Shown piece by piece: positions 32,168-34,357 of a stretch of DNA of 34,357 nucleotides. A program made the position numbers and the translations under genes. How positions within the stretch are numbered: position 1 is the stretch's first letter; each line of letters begins with the position of its first letter. Below the pieces are notes generated by a model. It saw only the letters and a list, made by a program, of their open reading frames with translations. It was not told the origin of the DNA and made no database searches. The DNA lies in the NCBI RefSeq assembly GCF_008369065.1, contig NZ_VDFC01000004.1, positions 16,939 through 51,295 on the forward strand. Reading direction: 5' to 3'. The stretch is from Streptomyces apricus. GTDB lineage: Bacteria; Actinomycetota; Actinomycetes; Streptomycetales; Streptomycetaceae.

Positions 32168-33352
32168 ATGGCAGGCACTGCGAGGGCAGCGGGATCGGGG
32201 TCGGGGGCGGCGCTCAAGGACGCCACCGCCGTCGTCGGGATCGGGCGGACCGCCTTCGCCAAGCACCTCCCCGGGAGCGAGAAGGCGCTGGCGTGCCGGG
32301 CGGTCCTGGCGGCCCTGGACGACGCCGGGATCTCCCCGGCCGAGGTCGACGCGCTCGCCTCCTACACGATGGAGGAGACCGACGAGGTGGAGGTCGCCAA
32401 GGCGGTCGGCTTCGGCGACCTGACCTTCTTCTCCAAGGTCGGCTTCGGGGGCGGCGGTTCGTGCGCCACCGTCGCGCACCTGGCGGGCGCGGTGGCCACC
32501 GGGCAGGCGACGGTCGGGGTCGCCTGGCGCTCCCGCAAGCGCGGCAGCGGGCCGAGACCGTGGCGGAACACCGCCGTCCAGCTCCCCACCCCGGCCCAGT
32601 GGACGCGCCCCTTCGGCCTCCTGCGCCCGGCCGACGAGATAGCCATGCTGACCCGCCGCTACCTGCACGAGTACGGGGCGACCCGCGACCACCTCTTCAA
32701 CGTCGCGCTCGCCTGCCGCAACCGGGCCAACCAGAACCCCGCGGCGGTCATGTACGAACGCCCGCTGACCCGGGACATGTACATGAACTCCCGCTGGATC
32801 AGCGAGCCGCTCTGCCTCTTCGACAACTGCCTGGAGACGGACGGGGCGCTGGCCTGCGTCGTCGTCTCCGCCGAGCGGGCCCGCGACTGCCGGCACCGGC
32901 CCGTGTACGTCCACGCGGCCGCCCAGGGGCTGCCAGCCCAGCACCACGGGATGGTCAACTACTGGAACGACGACCCGCTCACCGGCCCCGCCTGGACGGC
33001 GGCCCGCCACCTGTGGAAGCACGCCGACCTCACCCCGCAGGACGTGGACGTCGCCCAGATCTACGACGCGTTCACGTCCCTCGTCCCGCTCTCCCTGGAG
33101 GGGTACGGCTTCTGCGGGCGGGGCGAGGGCGGCGCCTTCACCGAGGGGGGCGCCCTGGAGATCGGCGGCCGGCTGCCGCTGAACACGAGCGGCGGGGGGC
33201 TCTCCGAGGCGTACGTGCACGGCTTCAACCTGATCACCGAGGGCGTGCGGCAGCTGCGGGGGACCAGCACCGCGCAGGTGCCGGGCGCCGCGACCTGCCT
33301 GGTCACGGCGGGCGAGGGCGTCCCGACGTCGGCCCTGCTCCTGCGCAACTGA
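32168..33352 (+). CDS. Thiolase-fold lipid-transfer-type protein, Ltp2-like aldolase candidate
   Basis: A 394-residue thiolase-superfamily protein. The N half has AVVGIGRTAFAKHLPGSEKAL and GGGGSCATVAHLAGAVATGQATVGVAW (Cys99 lies near the place of the thiolase nucleophile). The C half has IYDAFTS (Tyr299, where thiolases have NEAF) and GGGLSEAYVHG (Tyr349, where thiolases have the catalytic GHP). Two such tyrosines about 50 residues apart match, from memory, the active site reported for Ltp2, the steroid side-chain retro-aldolase that works with a DUF35 partner. The following gene is a DUF35 protein. ATG 32168 is chosen: GGAGG is 7 bases upstream; GTG 32162 is too close. The exact reaction is inferred; a degradative thiolase cannot be excluded. 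Confidence 0.85.
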   Translation: MAGTARAAGSGSGAALKDATAVVGIGRTAFAKHLPGSEKALACRAVLAALDDAGISPAEVDALASYTMEETDEVEVAKAVGFGDLTFFSKVGFGGGGSCATVAHLAGAVATGQATVGVAWRSRKRGSGPRPWRNTAVQLPTPAQWTRPFGLLRPADEIAMLTRRYLHEYGATRDHLFNVALACRNRANQNPAAVMYERPLTRDMYMNSRWISEPLCLFDNCLETDGALACVVVSAERARDCRHRPVYVHAAAQGLPAQHHGMVNYWNDDPLTGPAWTAARHLWKHADLTPQDVDVAQIYDAFTSLVPLSLEGYGFCGRGEGGAFTEGGALEIGGRLPLNTSGGGLSEAYVHGFNLITEGVRQLRGTSTAQVPGAATCLVTAGEGVPTSALLLRN

Positions 33353-33385
33353 CGTCAGCGGTCCGGCAGTCGAGGAGGATCCCCC

Positions 33386-33820
33386 ATGCTCGCTCCCGTC
33401 GTGGACGACGACGGCGCTCCCTTCTGGGAGTACGCCGCCCGGGGCGAACTGCGCGTCCAGGCCTGCGCCGGGGCCGGCTGCGGCGAACCGCGCTTCCCGC
33501 CCCGGCCCTGCTGCCCGCACTGCCACTCCTTCGACAGCGAGTGGCGCGCGACGAGCGGCCGGGGCCGCATCTGGTCGTACGTGGTCCCGCACCCCCCGCT
33601 GCTGCCGGACTACGCGGCGCAGGCCCCGTACAACGTGATCGTCGTGGAGCTGGCGGAGGCACCGCGGATCCGCCTCGTCGGCAACCTGGTCGCCGCCCCG
33701 GACGCACCGCTGAACTCGGTCCCGCCGGAACAGATCCGGATCGGCGCGCGGGTCCAGGTGGTCTTCACGAGCGGCGCGGACGGCGTCCGACTCCCCCGGT
33801 GGGTCCTGGAGCGGCCATGA
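33386..33820 (+). CDS. DUF35 OB-fold/zinc-ribbon protein, partner of the Ltp2-like protein
   Basis: A 144-residue protein. The N-terminal PFWEYAARGELRVQAC is followed by a rubredoxin-like zinc ribbon with Cys27, Cys32, Cys42/43 and Cys46 (RFPPRPCCPHCHS), and then an OB fold (GRGRIWSYVVPHPPLLPDY, PYNVIVVEL, IGARVQVVF). DUF35 proteins bind CoA-linked substrates and complex with Ltp2/SCP-x-like thiolase proteins. GAGGAGG is about 8 bases before ATG 33386. Its stop overlaps the next start (ATGA), so it belongs to an operon with both neighbours. Here DUF35 is a separate protein rather than the C-terminal domain of a hydratase as in ChsH2. Confidence 0.9.
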   Translation: MLAPVVDDDGAPFWEYAARGELRVQACAGAGCGEPRFPPRPCCPHCHSFDSEWRATSGRGRIWSYVVPHPPLLPDYAAQAPYNVIVVELAEAPRIRLVGNLVAAPDAPLNSVPPEQIRIGARVQVVFTSGADGVRLPRWVLERP

Positions 33821-34357
33821 CCCTGCGGATCACCACCGACAAGGACACGGGCGTGGCGGTGGTCACGCTGGACCGCCCGGACCGCCTGAACGCGATCGAC
33901 CTGCCCACAGCGTCCCGACTGACGGCCGTCTGGTCGGACTTCCGACACGACGACTCCGTACGGGCGATCGTCCTGACGGGCGCGGGCGAGCGGGCCTTCT
34001 CGACGGGCCTGGACCGGGACGCCGAGGTACCGCAGCCCGACTCCCCCTACATGCTGGACGATCCGCTCGCCGCGGTCGGCCCGAAGGCGGCGGGCCTGTG
34101 GAAGCCGGTGATCGCGGCGGTCAACGGCATGGCGTGCGGCGGAGCCTTCTACCTTTTGGGCGAGGCGGACTTCGTGATCGCGGACGAGACGGCCACGTTC
34201 TTCGACCCGCACACGACGTACGGCATGGTCAGCGCCTACGAGTCGGTGTACCTGGCACAGCGGACACCGTTCGGCGAGGTGGCCCGCCTGGCCCTGATGG
34301 GCACGGCGGAACGGGTCTCCGCACGGCGGGCGTACGAGGTGGGGCTGGTGTCGGAGG
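33817..34357 (+). CDS. Enoyl-CoA hydratase/isomerase family protein, C terminus cut off
   Basis: The first 180 residues are present; the gene continues beyond the window. MTLRITTDKDTGVAVVTLDR with PDRLNAID is the classic crotonase beginning, then SVRAIVLTGAGERAFSTGLD (oxyanion-hole strand) and AAVNGMACGGAFYLLGEADFVIA (the GxAxGGG-type helix). In this copy the segment is NGMACGGAF. In the usual catalytic pair position it has FDPHTTYGMVSAYESV, so the canonical catalytic Glu at the first site is not obvious; function within the superfamily is uncertain. ATG 33817 overlaps the DUF35 stop by 4 bases. Confidence 0.9.
   Translation, partial: MTLRITTDKDTGVAVVTLDRPDRLNAIDLPTASRLTAVWSDFRHDDSVRAIVLTGAGERAFSTGLDRDAEVPQPDSPYMLDDPLAAVGPKAAGLWKPVIAAVNGMACGGAFYLLGEADFVIADETATFFDPHTTYGMVSAYESVYLAQRTPFGEVARLALMGTAERVSARRAYEVGLVSE

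Noticed and set aside
33352..33361. Palindrome CTGACGTCAG at the stop of the thiolase-like gene
   Set aside because: It shares the half-site but has no spacer, and its position after a stop codon within an operon does not suit an operator.

Overview
The window is high-GC actinomycete DNA and almost certainly comes from a Streptomyces chromosome. Codon third positions are nearly all G or C, GTG starts are common, and it carries the Streptomyces-type afsR-afsS pair, a WhiJ-like HTH/DUF397/ATPase trio, SARP architecture and an intergenic repeat I associate with Streptomyces. No tRNA, rRNA, CRISPR array, insertion sequence or phage gene was seen. No gene-free stretch exceeds 300 bases.

Layout. 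(1) 1-3818, minus strand: start of a membrane-anchored protein, fbiC (coenzyme F420 biosynthesis) and an F420/flavin luciferase-like oxidoreductase. (2) 4027-5640: exported PHP-type metallohydrolase. (3) 5678-9713: a Ser/Thr kinase fused to a DUF4328 membrane domain, an anti-sigma-like ATPase, a divergent XRE-DUF397 pair and a deazaflavin-type nitroreductase. (4) 9778-11222: LysE-type exporter and a DUF1062 protein. (5) 11306-19028, minus strand: a catabolic gene series with two amidohydrolases, two luciferase-like oxidoreductases and an SDR. It ends in an aldehyde dehydrogenase truncated and fused in frame to an unrelated membrane protein. (6) 19252-23027: afsR, afsS and a previously easily missed 50-residue secreted peptide carrying one AfsS-type DNxMPxPP motif. 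(7) 23034-24224: secreted serine hydrolase. (8) 24443-30337: two-component system divergent from a small membrane protein and an FtsX-type ABC transporter. (9) 30393-34357: acyl-CoA synthetase divergent from an Ltp2-like thiolase fold protein, a DUF35 partner and an enoyl-CoA hydratase (cut by the window end).

How they fit together. Regions 5 and 9 are about 13 kb apart, but both carry the same 15-bp inverted repeat CTGACG-NNN-CGTCAG (or the looser CTGAC-N5-GTCAG) in their promoter regions. I counted six TGAC-N5-GTCA copies in the window, five of them upstream of these catabolic genes. I infer one regulon, perhaps under a TetR-type repressor not present here, for CoA-dependent breakdown of a steroid- or terpenoid-like substrate. 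fbiC at the left edge would supply the F420 used by several of the oxidoreductases. Region 6 is the global antibiotic/phosphate regulatory node; its afsS promoter has two 11-bp-spaced repeats matching an AfsR/PhoP site, followed by a large leader hairpin.
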